Of a stretch of DNA of 64,000 nt, positions 14,572-23,247 are shown piece by piece. Within the stretch, counting starts at the first letter, position 1. Every line of letters begins with the position of its first letter. The position numbers and the translations under genes were made by a program. The stretch is from assembly GCA_964372095.1 (NCBI GenBank), contig CAYJPV010000013.1:1-64000 (forward strand), given 5' to 3'. A model generated the notes under the pieces. The model was not told the origin of the DNA and ran no database searches. It was given only the letters and a program-made list of their open reading frames with translations. This DNA comes from CAYJPV01 sp964372095 (lineage in GTDB: Bacteria; Acidobacteriota; Vicinamibacteria; Vicinamibacterales; JAKQTR01).

Positions 14572-15225
14572 ATGATCCTTCGTTCTCTCGTTGCCACGAC
14601 CATCGTGATCGCCGTCGCCGTCGTGGGCGCGGCTACCGCCGAGGCCCAGCCGGCCGCACTCAAGAACCCCGCGGCGCTCACCGAGAGAGCGCCGGACAGC
14701 TACAAAGTGAAGTTCGACACGTCGGCGGGTGCGTTCGTCATCGAGGTGCAGCGTGCCTGGGCGCCGCTTGGTGCCGACCGGTTCTACAACCTGGTGAAAG
14801 CCGGCTTCTACAACGACTGCCGCTTCTTCCGTGTGATCCAGGGCTTCATGGTGCAGTTCGGCATTCACGGCGACCCGGCCGTGATGAACACGTGGCGCGG
14901 CGCCCGGATCGGAGTCGACCCGGTCAAGCAGAGCAACAAACGCGGCTACATCACCTACGCCATGGGTGGTTCGCCCGACACCCGCACGACGCAGGTGTTC
15001 ATCAATTTCTCTGACAACGCCAATCTGGACGGCATGGGCTTCGCGCCGTTCGGCAAGGTCGTGTCGGGCATGGACATCGTGGACAAGATCTACAGCGGGT
15101 ACGGCGAAGGCGCGCCGCGGGGCCAGGGCCCCGAACAGAGCCGGATCCAGGCGGAAGGCAACGCCTACCTGCTGAAGTCGTTCCCGAAAATGGACTACAT
15201 CAAGGCCGCGACGATCGAGAAGTAG
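14572..15225 (+). CDS. secreted cyclophilin-type peptidyl-prolyl isomerase
   Basis: Catalyses cis-trans isomerisation of prolyl bonds (EC 5.2.1.8), here in the periplasm. The signal peptide spans about 1-24 (ATAEAQ). The cyclophilin fold follows: FVIEVQRAWAPLGADRFYNLV, then FFRVIQGFMVQFG with the FxRxxxxFMxQ active-site strand (about 85-97), and the later FINFSDNANLDGMGFAPFGKV. The tail of about 35 residues after the fold has no assigned role. AGGAGCAG precedes ATG 14572, whereas the upstream ATG at 14536 overlaps the -10-like element. A GC palindrome follows the stop. Confidence 0.9.
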   Translation: MILRSLVATTIVIAVAVVGAATAEAQPAALKNPAALTERAPDSYKVKFDTSAGAFVIEVQRAWAPLGADRFYNLVKAGFYNDCRFFRVIQGFMVQFGIHGDPAVMNTWRGARIGVDPVKQSNKRGYITYAMGGSPDTRTTQVFINFSDNANLDGMGFAPFGKVVSGMDIVDKIYSGYGEGAPRGQGPEQSRIQAEGNAYLLKSFPKMDYIKAATIEK

Positions 15226-15249
15226 GCGGCCGTCCGCGCAAGTCCGGAA

Positions 15250-15271
15250 CCCCGGGGCGGAAGCCCCGGGG
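15250..15271. repeat. palindrome after the cyclophilin gene
   Basis: CCCCGGGGC-GGAA-GCCCCGGGG has 9-bp perfect arms and a 4-nt loop. It lies 25 nt after the stop and may terminate or protect the transcript. Confidence 0.6.
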
Positions 15272-15297
15272 CTACGTTCAGAGGCGAGCCACACGTC

Positions 15298-17178
15298 ATG
15301 TCACACGTCCAGGGTCCCCGCGAGCGGGCCGAGCGTTTCCTGGAGATTGCCGGCGACTTCCGCCTCGGCGACCTCGTCACCGAGTTGTCGCACCCGCGGT
15401 CCACCGATCTGAGCCAGACGGCCCGGCAGGACACGGCTGCCGGGCTTGGCGTCCTGTTCGACGTCGACCGCGACGTGGTGGAGGCCTACCGGATCTGGGC
15501 GCAGTCCGGGCAACCCGGCCGGATGGCCGCGGCGGCCCTCGACGCGCTTCGAGGTGGCGGCAAGCTCTTCTTCACCGGGTGCGGCGCCACGGGCCGGCTG
15601 AGCATTCAGCTCGACGCGATCTGGCGGGCGTTCTGGCAGGGACACGGTGACGTCCGGCTGAAGCCGGACGCCACGAAGGGCGCGGACGCCACGAACTGGC
15701 AGGACCGGACCCGCAGCGTCATGGCCGGCGGGGATTTCGCGCTCATCAAGTCGGTGGAAGGATTCGAGGACTTCGTGCCGTTCGGGCGCAAGCAGATCGC
15801 CGATCTCGGCGTCGCCGCGGGCGACGTGGTCTTTGCGATCACCGAAGGCGGCGAGACGTCGTTCGTCATCGGCACGGCGTGGCAGGGCCTCGATGCTGGC
15901 GCGCGTGTCTTCTTCGTGTACAACAATCCCGACGACATCCTGCGGGCCCGTGTGCGGCGCAGCCGCGAGGTGATCGACGAGCCGCGTATCGAGAAGGTGA
16001 ACCTCACCACCGGGCCGATGGCCGTCACCGGCTCGACGCGGATGCAGGCCACCAGTTCCGAACTGCTGGCCATGATGACCGTGCTCGAGATGGTCGTGCG
16101 GCAACTGCTCGCGGATGCGGGCGCGCCCGGTCCCGGCGTGGGTGACGCGGCGGACGTTCCGCGCGCGATGGTTGAGGGGCTCGAGGCCGTCCACGCGCAG
16201 CTGGCCGGCGCGCCGCTGCGCGAGGCGCTGGCGGTGCTGGTCGAGCGCGAAGAGGCGGTCTACCGTGCGGGAGCGCGGACGTCGTACTTCGCCGGTGCCC
16301 TTGGCGTGGACGTGTTGACCGATACCACCGAACGCAGCCCGACCTTCTGCACGCCGGCGTTCCGCAAACGTGGAGACACGGACGCCGCCGATTCGTGGAC
16401 GTTCCTGTTCACCGACGAAACCGACACGGAACACGCGTGGCCCCGCCTCCTGCGCCGGGCGCCGCAGACCATCGAGTGGTCGGACGACGACCTCCTGACG
16501 CTCCTGGACGAAGAGACGGCCGCGAAACAGAGCGCCGTGCTGCACGAAATCGGCCTCGCCGAACTGCTCCGGTTCAGGATTGGCCTCGACGGCCTCAACG
16601 ACCGGCCGTTCCGTCGCGGTGATGCCGCGCTGGCGGTGTTATCGGCGGCCGCAGACCGGCACCTGATCGATCCCGCCGGCGGCCCCTTCGCGCAACAGCT
16701 GGCTCGGGCCCGCGACGCCGGCACGGCGACGGGCGTCGTCGGCGTGGGCCGCGCGGCCGACCTGCGGCAACTGGACGGTGCGGCACGGGCAGCCGGGTTC
16801 GGTCTCGACGTGGCGCTCGAAGTGCCGGCCACGCCGTTCCTGCTCGACCCGCTCACCCGCATCGGCGTGAAGTGGCTGCTGAACGCCCTGTCCACCTGCA
16901 CGATGGTCCGCCTGGGCCGCGTGCTGGGCAACCGCATGATCTGGGTGGTGCCCAGCAACCTGAAACTCATCGACCGCTCCACCCGCTACATCCGCGATCT
17001 GGCCGGCGTGTCGTACGACGACGCCTGTTACGCGCTGTTCGAGGTCATCGAGTACATCGAGCCGCGGCGTCGCGCGGGCCAGGTGTATCCGGCGCCCGTG
17101 GGCGTTGCCACCATGCGCCTGCGCCACAATCTCAGCCTCGAGGACGCCGAAACCCGGCTGTTCCAGGAACTGCAGTAG
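15298..17178 (+). CDS. double-SIS MurQ/GKRP-like sugar-phosphate protein
   Basis: A sugar-phosphate binding protein of 626 residues related to N-acetylmuramic acid 6-phosphate etherase. The first SIS domain carries FFTGCGATGRLSIQLD (about 89-104), AITEGGETSFVIGTA (about 180-195) and GPMAVTGSTRMQ (about 238-249), which match MurQ sugar-phosphate motifs. The second half ends with WLLNALSTCTMVRLGRVLGN, the C-terminal MurQ helix signature. Two SIS halves of this length resemble the glucokinase regulatory protein (GKRP) rather than the roughly 300-residue MurQ. Lyase or regulatory activity cannot be told from sequence. Residues about 115-127 (DVRLKPDATKGAD) are encoded by a REP-like palindrome. 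Confidence 0.75.
   Translation: MSHVQGPRERAERFLEIAGDFRLGDLVTELSHPRSTDLSQTARQDTAAGLGVLFDVDRDVVEAYRIWAQSGQPGRMAAAALDALRGGGKLFFTGCGATGRLSIQLDAIWRAFWQGHGDVRLKPDATKGADATNWQDRTRSVMAGGDFALIKSVEGFEDFVPFGRKQIADLGVAAGDVVFAITEGGETSFVIGTAWQGLDAGARVFFVYNNPDDILRARVRRSREVIDEPRIEKVNLTTGPMAVTGSTRMQATSSELLAMMTVLEMVVRQLLADAGAPGPGVGDAADVPRAMVEGLEAVHAQLAGAPLREALAVLVEREEAVYRAGARTSYFAGALGVDVLTDTTERSPTFCTPAFRKRGDTDAADSWTFLFTDETDTEHAWPRLLRRAPQTIEWSDDDLLTLLDEETAAKQSAVLHEIGLAELLRFRIGLDGLNDRPFRRGDAALAVLSAAADRHLIDPAGGPFAQQLARARDAGTATGVVGVGRAADLRQLDGAARAAGFGLDVALEVPATPFLLDPLTRIGVKWLLNALSTCTMVRLGRVLGNRMIWVVPSNLKLIDRSTRYIRDLAGVSYDDACYALFEVIEYIEPRRRAGQVYPAPVGVATMRLRHNLSLEDAETRLFQELQ
15651..15670. repeat. REP-like palindrome in frame in the double-SIS gene
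   Basis: CGTCCGGCT-GA-AGCCGGACG followed by CCAC. The same 24-bp sequence lies at 23161-23184. Here it is translated as VRLKPDAT within the first SIS domain region. Confidence 0.85.
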
Positions 17179-17230
17179 CCCGGACCCAGAAGACTGTGCA
17201 ACGACCCGTCCCTGGCCTCCGGCCGGGGCG

Positions 17231-17246
17231 TAGAATGCCGGCATTC
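17231..17246 (+). promoter_or_regulatory. candidate -10 and palindrome before the M16 gene
   Basis: TAGAAT (5 of 6 to the -10 consensus) overlaps the perfect palindrome GAATGCC-GGCATTC (17233-17246), 72 nt before the start codon. This could be a promoter with an overlapping operator. Confidence 0.3.
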
Positions 17247-17317
17247 GACCCACGTTGAGGGCCGACGGCCCGCCGCGGCGGGACTGTGCGCGCGGCTGAC
17301 ACGAACGGAGGAGATCC

Positions 17318-20209
17318 ATGGCAGGACGTTGTTTCAGGATGGTGGCTCTGGTCGTCGTGCTGATGGCGGTGATCGCGTTGCCACCCGTGGGCTCTGCGCC
17401 CGCCGCTGCGGCCTCGCCGCAGGCGGTCCCCGCGGCGCCGCCGAACGTGTCTGCGCAGGCGGCGGTCACCGTGCCCCTGTCGATGCCGCTCCCCCTCGAT
17501 CCACAGGTCGTGAGCGGGCGTTTGGCCAACGGGCTCCAGTACTTCATCCGGGTCAACAAAGAGCCGGCCAACCGGGCCGAACTGCGCCTCGCCGTCAACG
17601 CCGGGTCGCTTCTGGAAGACGACGACCAGCGCGGGCTGGCGCACTTCGTGGAACACATGGCGTTCAACGGGACGAAACACTACCCGAAACAGGAGCTCAT
17701 CAGCTTCCTCGAATCCACGGGCATGCGGTTCGGACCGAGCATCAACGCGTTCACGAGTTTCGACGAAACCGTCTACATGCTGCAGATTCCCACCGACAAG
17801 GCGGACCTGCTCGCGAAGGCGTTCTTCATCCTCGAAGAATGGGCCCACAACGTTGCTTTCGATCCGGCCGAGATCGACAAAGAACGCGGCGTCATCATCG
17901 AAGAGTGGCGCACGCGGCTGGGCGCCGGCTCTCGCATTCAGGAGCAGCAGTTACCGGTGATGCTCAGAGGCTCGCGGTACGCCGAGCGCCTCCCTATCGG
18001 CACGACCGACATCCTCAAGACCTTCAAACACGAACGGCTCCGGACGTTCTACGCCGACTGGTACCGTCCGGACCTGATGACGGTCGTGGCCGTCGGGGAC
18101 TTCGATCCGGCCGTCGTGAAGACACTCATCGAGCGGCACTTTGCCGGGCTGACGTCGCCGGCGGCGCCGCGCCCGCGCCCGGCCTTTGGTATTCCCGACA
18201 CCCCTGGAACGTTGTTTACGATTGCCACTGACCCGGAGATGACGACTACGTCTGTCGGCCTGATGAACAAGCTGCCGCAGCGGGACGGCACGACCGTTGG
18301 CGACGCGCGTCAGGACCTGGTCGAATCCCTGTACGTCTCCATGTTCAATGCCCGCTGTTCGGAAGCGGCGCAGAAGTCAGACGCGCCGTTCCTGGGCGGC
18401 GGCGCGAGTCTCGGGCCGCTGATGCGGGCCCGCCGTTCCGCGACGCTGAACGCGATCGTGAAAGAAACCGATGTAGCCAGCGGCCTCGAGGCGGTGCTGC
18501 TGGAAGCCCACCGGGTGGTCCGGCACGGGTTCACCGTGACGGAGTTCGATCGCCGCAAGCGCGAACTCTCGCGCCGCCTCGAACAGCGCCTTGCCGAGAA
18601 GGACAAGCAGCCGTCGTACAGCCTGGCCGACCGGCTTGTCCGTCATGGGCTGCAGCGGACGCCCATGATGCCGGTGGAGTACGAGGCGCAACTGGTGCAG
18701 CGGTTCCTGCCCGACATCACGCTTGCCGAGGTCAATGGCCTGGCGGGACGGTGGCTGGGTGACACCAACCGCGTCGTGACCGTCACGGCGCCGAAGAAAG
18801 ACGGGCTGGCGATCCCGGACGAAGCGGCGTTGTCGGCCGTCATCGCGGCAGCGGCCACCAAAGACGTGACGCCCTATGTTGATGCGCCAGACGCGCGGCC
18901 ACTGCTCGATCCGCTGCCCGCGCCGGGACGCGTGGTGAGCGAGACGACCAACGCCGCCGCCGGGCTTACCGAGTGGACGTTGTCCAACGGCATTCGCGTC
19001 GCACTCAAGCCCACAGACTTCAAACAGGACGAGGTGGTGTTTCGGGCCTTCAGCCCCGGAGGCACGTCACTGGCCAGCGACGCCGACTTCATCGCGGCCA
19101 ACACCGCGGCGCAGGTGATCGGGGCCGGGGGGCTGGGGCCGTTCAGCGCAATCGAACTGCGCAAGCAGCTCTCGGGCAAAGTGGCATCGGCGCGGGTGGC
19201 GTTCACCGAACTGGCGCAGGTGCTGTCGGGTTCGGCATCGCCCAAGGACCTCGAGACGATGTTCCAGCTCATCCATCTCGGGTTCACGCAGCCCCGGGCG
19301 GACGCGACGATGTTCGGAGTCTTGACGACGCAGTTCAAGACCGTGCTTGCCAACCAGAAGGCGATGCCGGAATACGCATTCAGCGAGGCCCTGAACGAGA
19401 TTCTGACACAGGGCCATTCGCGGGGGCGCATGCCGTCGGCAGAACTCGTCGACGAGTTCAACCTCGACAAATCGATGGCGTTCTACAAGGCGCGCCTGGC
19501 CGATGCCAGCGGGTTCACGTTCGTCTTCGTCGGCAGCTTCGACCTGGATGCGATGAAGCCGCTTGTCGAGCGGTACCTGGCCAGCCTGCCGGCGGCGGGC
19601 CATCCCGAGGCGTGGCGGGACACCGGGATGCGGCCGCCGAAGGGCGTGATCGAGAAGACCGTCGAGAAGGGCATCGAGCAGAAGAGCCGCGTGGCGATCG
19701 TCTTCACCGGGCCATTCGAGTACACGCCAGTCCCTCGGGTCGCGATTCGATCGCTGGCCTCCATCCTGCAGACCCGGCTGCGCGAGTCGCTGCGGGAAGA
19801 CCTGAGCGGGACGTATGGCGCCAACGTGTCGGCTGCCCACAGCAAGTCGCCCGAGTCCCTGTACACCCTGCAGGTGGGGTTCACCTGCAACCCGGCGCGG
19901 GTGGACGAACTGGTCAAGGCCACCTTCCGCGAGATCGATACGCTCAGGACGACCGGTCCGACCGAGAAGCAGGTGGCCGACACCCGCGAAGCCATGCTGC
20001 GCGAGTTGGAGACCAACCTGAAGAACAACATGTACGTCCTGGGCCAGATCTTCGCGCGCTACGTCGACGGCGAAGACCCGGCCGGGCTCTGGTCCATGAC
20101 GCCGTTCTACCAGGCACTGGACCTTCCCCTGATTCAGAAAGCGGCCCGGACGTATCTGGATACCGGGAACTACGTGAAGGTGGTGCTGATGCCGGGGAAG
20201 AAGGAGTGA
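17318..20209 (+). CDS. secreted M16-family zinc protease (pitrilysin type)
   Basis: A 963-residue peptidase with two M16 halves. The signal peptide and an Ala/Pro-rich stretch occupy about 1-55. The inverted zinc motif HxxEH is in HFVEHMAFNG (about 109-118), with the downstream zinc-ligand Glu in ERGVIIEEWR (about 190-199). The C-terminal half (about 540-963) lacks HxxEH, as usual for the non-catalytic lobe, and retains the ESLREDLSGTYGANV region. It probably degrades oligopeptides in the periplasm. GGAGGAG precedes the ATG. A heptamer tract follows the stop. Confidence 0.9.
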   Translation: MAGRCFRMVALVVVLMAVIALPPVGSAPAAAASPQAVPAAPPNVSAQAAVTVPLSMPLPLDPQVVSGRLANGLQYFIRVNKEPANRAELRLAVNAGSLLEDDDQRGLAHFVEHMAFNGTKHYPKQELISFLESTGMRFGPSINAFTSFDETVYMLQIPTDKADLLAKAFFILEEWAHNVAFDPAEIDKERGVIIEEWRTRLGAGSRIQEQQLPVMLRGSRYAERLPIGTTDILKTFKHERLRTFYADWYRPDLMTVVAVGDFDPAVVKTLIERHFAGLTSPAAPRPRPAFGIPDTPGTLFTIATDPEMTTTSVGLMNKLPQRDGTTVGDARQDLVESLYVSMFNARCSEAAQKSDAPFLGGGASLGPLMRARRSATLNAIVKETDVASGLEAVLLEAHRVVRHGFTVTEFDRRKRELSRRLEQRLAEKDKQPSYSLADRLVRHGLQRTPMMPVEYEAQLVQRFLPDITLAEVNGLAGRWLGDTNRVVTVTAPKKDGLAIPDEAALSAVIAAAATKDVTPYVDAPDARPLLDPLPAPGRVVSETTNAAAGLTEWTLSNGIRVALKPTDFKQDEVVFRAFSPGGTSLASDADFIAANTAAQVIGAGGLGPFSAIELRKQLSGKVASARVAFTELAQVLSGSASPKDLETMFQLIHLGFTQPRADATMFGVLTTQFKTVLANQKAMPEYAFSEALNEILTQGHSRGRMPSAELVDEFNLDKSMAFYKARLADASGFTFVFVGSFDLDAMKPLVERYLASLPAAGHPEAWRDTGMRPPKGVIEKTVEKGIEQKSRVAIVFTGPFEYTPVPRVAIRSLASILQTRLRESLREDLSGTYGANVSAAHSKSPESLYTLQVGFTCNPARVDELVKATFREIDTLRTTGPTEKQVADTREAMLRELETNLKNNMYVLGQIFARYVDGEDPAGLWSMTPFYQALDLPLIQKAARTYLDTGNYVKVVLMPGKKE

Positions 20210-20215
20210 GGGGTG

Positions 20216-20260
20216 GAGGAGGGAAGTAGGCAGTAGCAAGTAGGCAGCAGCAAGCAGGGC
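20216..20260. repeat. heptamer repeat, GCAAGTA/GGCAGTA classes
   Basis: About six 7-bp units (GGAAGTA, GGCAGTA, GCAAGTA, GGCAGCA, GCAAGCA) directly follow the M16 gene. Confidence 0.8.
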
Positions 20261-20332
20261 GGCGGCGTCTGAAATGGTCGGGGGCGCGGCGTCGTAGATC
20301 CCACCAGCGCCGCCCTTTTGGGGAAGTGTCCA

Positions 20333-20356
20333 ACTGCCAGGGACATCCCTGGCAGT
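20333..20356. repeat. palindrome abutting the GH36 ribosome-binding site
   Basis: ACTGCCAGGGA-CA-TCCCTGGCAGT has 11-bp perfect arms. The next bases, CGGAGG, are the Shine-Dalgarno of the GH36 gene, so the hairpin ends exactly at the ribosome-binding site. Confidence 0.7.
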
Positions 20357-20371
20357 CGGAGGTTTACCCAG

Positions 20372-22576
20372 ATGTTTGCCCGCAACTCTCGTCGCGCCGC
20401 CTTCGTTGCCCACCTGGCCCTCGCGTGCCTTGCGTGGCCCGGGCCGGCGTCCGCTGACGACTCCGCCATCCTCGTGCAGTCTGGCCCCGCCTATGTCGCG
20501 CAGGAACCCGGCGGGACGAGCTGGTCCATCGGAAACGGCGGCATCCGGTTCGGTGTCGGGCTCAACAGCGCCGGACTGCTCGTCGTTCAGGGGCTCGAGC
20601 GCCCGGAATCGGGCACCTCGTGGCCCGTGGGCGAGTCGCCCGACCTGAGCTTCGCCATCCAGACGAAGCGGTTCTCTCCGGGGCAGCCTGGGTTTCCCTA
20701 CAGACGGGCCGAAGCGGACGAGTACCGGGGCGGCGTCAGGCTCCGGTTGACGTTCGACGAACTGGCGTCCCGGTTGCGGGTCACGCGTGTCTACCTCTGC
20801 TATCCGACCGCTCCTGTGATCGAGACGTGGACCACGTTCGAAGCCGTCGGCGGCGCGGCCTCGGTATCTGTCGGCGACCTGGGCGTGTGGCAGGTGTCGA
20901 TTGGCGTGAACGCCATCAACTGGGTCACCGGCCTCAAGGCCGGGGCCGTAGACGGCGGGCGCTTCACGCGCCGCCGCCAGGCGCTGTCGGCTCAGGCGCC
21001 CGTGCGACTTGGTTCGACCACACGTTCGTCCGAGCAGATGGTTCCCACCGTCTGGCTCTCTGGGGCATCCGGGCAGTTCTTTGGCGGGCTGCTCTGGTCT
21101 GGTGAATGGGCCATGACCGCGGCAGGACCCGAAGTCTCCGGACTGACGGCGGTCCGGATGTCGCTCGACCGGACGACCACCACGATCAAGAGGGGGGAAC
21201 CCCTCGACGGTCCGCATGGCATCTTCGGCATCACCGGCCCGGACGACTCGGACGTCACGCTCGCGCTTCAGCAGTATGTGGCCGGAGGGTTACGCCAGGG
21301 CCGGCCGCTTCCGTCGCTGGTGACCTACAACACGTGGTTCGCCTACGGCATCAAGACCGACGACGAGTCGATCCGAGCCGAGATGGCGCTTGCCGCGTCC
21401 CTGGGCGTCGAGCTGTTCGTCCTGGATGCGGGGTGGTATCCGGGCGGATCCGATCCCGCCGATTTCACGACCGGTCTCGGCACGTGGACGGCCGACACCC
21501 GGCGATTTCCAAACGGCCTCCGGTCTCTGCGTGACCATGCCCACGCCCTCGGGCTGAAGTTCGGCATCTGGGTCGAGCCGGAGCGTGTCGCTACGACGAC
21601 CGTCGGGCGTGCCGGCCTGGCCCGCGAGCGGTACCTGGCCACGACGGGCGGGCGCTACAACGTCGGCGTGAAAAACGACAATGCGGGCGACGCGCAGATC
21701 TGCCTGGCTGACACCGAAGCCCGCGAGTGGGTGATGGCCCAGCTCGTCCGCTTCCTTGATGATGTGCAGCCCGACTACCTGAAGTGGGACAACAATTACT
21801 GGATCAACTGCGACCGCACCAGCCACGGCCACGGAACCCAGGACGGCAACTTCGCCCACACGAAGGGTCTGTACAACCTCCTCGAGCGACTCCGCGTGCG
21901 GTATCCGGACTTGATCATCGAGAACTGCGCGGCAGGCGGCAACCGCCTCGACCTCGGGATGCTGCAGTACACCGACGTGGCCTGGATGGACGACGTCAGC
22001 GGGCCGTCAGCGCACGTGCGGCACAACCTGGCGGGCCTGGGCGCGGTGTTTCCTCCGGCGTACCTGCTGTCGTTCGTCATGGACGACCCTGCGGAACCCA
22101 TCCATGACGCGGCCGACATGCCGATGTACTATCGGAGCCGGATGCCCGGCGTGCTCGGGATGTCGATCCGCGGCGCCGAGTTTGGCGACGAAGATCGGGA
22201 GGCGATGCAGCGCGAGATCGAGTTGTACAAGGCAATACGATTGCCCGCCGGGCCCACGGTGATGCTGCCACTGACGGATCAGGCGGAGGCGTCGGGCGCT
22301 GGCGGGTGGGATGCGGTCCAGTGGTATTCGCCAGAGACGGGTGACGTCACCGTCCTGGCTTTCGCCGGATCCAGTGCCGACCCGACCGTGGTGCTCAGAC
22401 CGCTCGGACTGACGGCCAGCGCGCGCTACATCGTGTCGGTGCCCAGGATGAGGGCGGTGGTCCAGGTGTCCGGCAGCAGTATCATCGACGACGGCATCAA
22501 ATTCCGCCGCCTGAGCTTCACGGCGGGCTATGTGCTGACGCTGACGAAGGACACGGGTGGGGGCAGTAGGAAGTAG
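20372..22576 (+). CDS. GH36-family alpha-galactosidase, exported
   Basis: A glycoside hydrolase of 734 residues, probably releasing alpha-galactosyl residues (EC 3.2.1.22) from oligosaccharides. The signal peptide runs to about residue 24. An N-terminal beta-sandwich is followed by the catalytic barrel from about 305: FVLDAGWYPGG, FGIWVEPERV, and LKWDNNYW with the nucleophile Asp (about 473). ENCAAGGNRLDLGMLQYTD and AWMDDVSG carry the acid/base region. A C-terminal beta domain closes the protein. ATG 20372 follows CGGAGG at good spacing; an upstream ATG at 20318 would read through a palindrome. The stop lies in a heptamer tract. The YhcH-like gene downstream may act on the released sugar. Confidence 0.85.
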   Translation: MFARNSRRAAFVAHLALACLAWPGPASADDSAILVQSGPAYVAQEPGGTSWSIGNGGIRFGVGLNSAGLLVVQGLERPESGTSWPVGESPDLSFAIQTKRFSPGQPGFPYRRAEADEYRGGVRLRLTFDELASRLRVTRVYLCYPTAPVIETWTTFEAVGGAASVSVGDLGVWQVSIGVNAINWVTGLKAGAVDGGRFTRRRQALSAQAPVRLGSTTRSSEQMVPTVWLSGASGQFFGGLLWSGEWAMTAAGPEVSGLTAVRMSLDRTTTTIKRGEPLDGPHGIFGITGPDDSDVTLALQQYVAGGLRQGRPLPSLVTYNTWFAYGIKTDDESIRAEMALAASLGVELFVLDAGWYPGGSDPADFTTGLGTWTADTRRFPNGLRSLRDHAHALGLKFGIWVEPERVATTTVGRAGLARERYLATTGGRYNVGVKNDNAGDAQICLADTEAREWVMAQLVRFLDDVQPDYLKWDNNYWINCDRTSHGHGTQDGNFAHTKGLYNLLERLRVRYPDLIIENCAAGGNRLDLGMLQYTDVAWMDDVSGPSAHVRHNLAGLGAVFPPAYLLSFVMDDPAEPIHDAADMPMYYRSRMPGVLGMSIRGAEFGDEDREAMQREIELYKAIRLPAGPTVMLPLTDQAEASGAGGWDAVQWYSPETGDVTVLAFAGSSADPTVVLRPLGLTASARYIVSVPRMRAVVQVSGSSIIDDGIKFRRLSFTAGYVLTLTKDTGGGSRK

Positions 22577-22701
22577 TCAGTAGGAAGTAGTCAGTAGGAA
22601 GTAGTCAGTAGGAAGTAGTCAGCATGGAGCAGCGATAGCCTACTTCCTACTGTCTACTGTCTACCTCCGATAGCCGAACGCCGAATGCCGATAGCCGATC
22701 G
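22567..22701. repeat. compound heptamer repeat
   Basis: GGAAGTA and GTCAGTA units alternate (about nine copies), followed by their complement (CTACTTC, CTGTCTA) and then GCCGATA/GCCGAAC units up to the next gene. The GH36 stop codon is in the first unit. Confidence 0.9.
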
Positions 22702-22712
22702 GAGCCTGAACC

Positions 22713-23171
22713 ATGGTGATCGATCTCCTCGACAACGTCGATCTGTATTGCGGCCTGGGACCGCGCATCGCCAAGGCACTCCACTGGGTGCGGGACCATG
22801 ACCTGGCGACGCTCGACCTCGGACGTCACGAGATCGCGGACGACACGCTGTTCGCGCTCGTCAGCGAGTACAACACCAAGCCGCAAGCCGAGGGACGGTG
22901 GGAGGCCCATCGGCAGTACCTCGATCTGCAGTGCCTCGGTGCCGGCCGCGAACTGATCGGCTACGCGCCTCTGCCCACGCTCTCCGACGGCGACTACATC
23001 GCCGACAAGGACATCAGCTGGCATACCGGCGACGGGCGATTCCTGTTGATCGAGCCTGGCCGCTTCATGCTGCTCTGGCCCGGTGATGGACACATGCCCG
23101 GGATCGCCGTCGACATTCCGTCTCCGGTGCGGAAAGTCGTGCTGAAGATTCAGGTGACGACGTCCGGCTGA
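22713..23171 (+). CDS. YhcH/YjgK/YiaL family protein
   Basis: A 152-residue cupin-fold protein of the YhcH/YjgK/YiaL (DUF386) family, which includes the small subunit-like EbgC of evolved beta-galactosidase and proteins of sialic-acid catabolism. Characteristic segments are EYNTKPQAEGRWEAHRQYLDLQ (about 47-68, with the metal-ligand pattern E..H..Y.D.Q) and GRFMLLWPGDGHMPG (about 112-126, with the conserved PxDxHxP-like motif). It probably isomerises or binds a sugar. It lies downstream of the GH36 gene. Its stop codon is supplied by the REP-like palindrome: the last residues TTSG and the TGA come from CGTCCGGCTGA. Confidence 0.8.
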   Translation: MVIDLLDNVDLYCGLGPRIAKALHWVRDHDLATLDLGRHEIADDTLFALVSEYNTKPQAEGRWEAHRQYLDLQCLGAGRELIGYAPLPTLSDGDYIADKDISWHTGDGRFLLIEPGRFMLLWPGDGHMPGIAVDIPSPVRKVVLKIQVTTSG

Positions 23172-23180
23172 AGCCGGACG
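23161..23180. repeat. REP-like palindrome forming the YhcH-like stop codon
   Basis: CGTCCGGCT-GA-AGCCGGACG, followed by CCAC, identical to the copy at 15651. The TGA stop at 23169-23171 lies in the centre of the palindrome. Confidence 0.85.
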
Positions 23181-23196
23181 CCACGGACGGACGTGG

Positions 23197-23216
23197 GGGC
23201 TGGCTTTAGCCAGCCC
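23197..23216. repeat. second REP-like palindrome before the histidine kinase gene
   Basis: GGGCTGGCT-TT-AGCCAGCCC has perfect 9-bp arms. It is 16 bp after the previous palindrome, with different arms but the same CT-NN-AG centre. Confidence 0.8.
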
Positions 23217-23234
23217 TGGGGCCGCCTGCGGTGC

Positions 23235-23240
23235 TAGGAT
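23235..23240 (+). promoter_or_regulatory. candidate extended -10 for a leaderless kinase transcript
   Basis: TGC-TAGGAT lies 7 nt before ATG 23248, so transcription would begin at or next to the start codon. There is no Shine-Dalgarno sequence, which fits a leaderless mRNA. Confidence 0.4.
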
Positions 23241-23247
23241 TGTCGCC

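Noticed and set aside
19067..21217. A 716-codon open frame on the minus strand across two genes
   Set aside because: It covers the opposite strand of the M16 and GH36 genes and the repeat between them; composition is Arg/Gly/His-rich with no domain.
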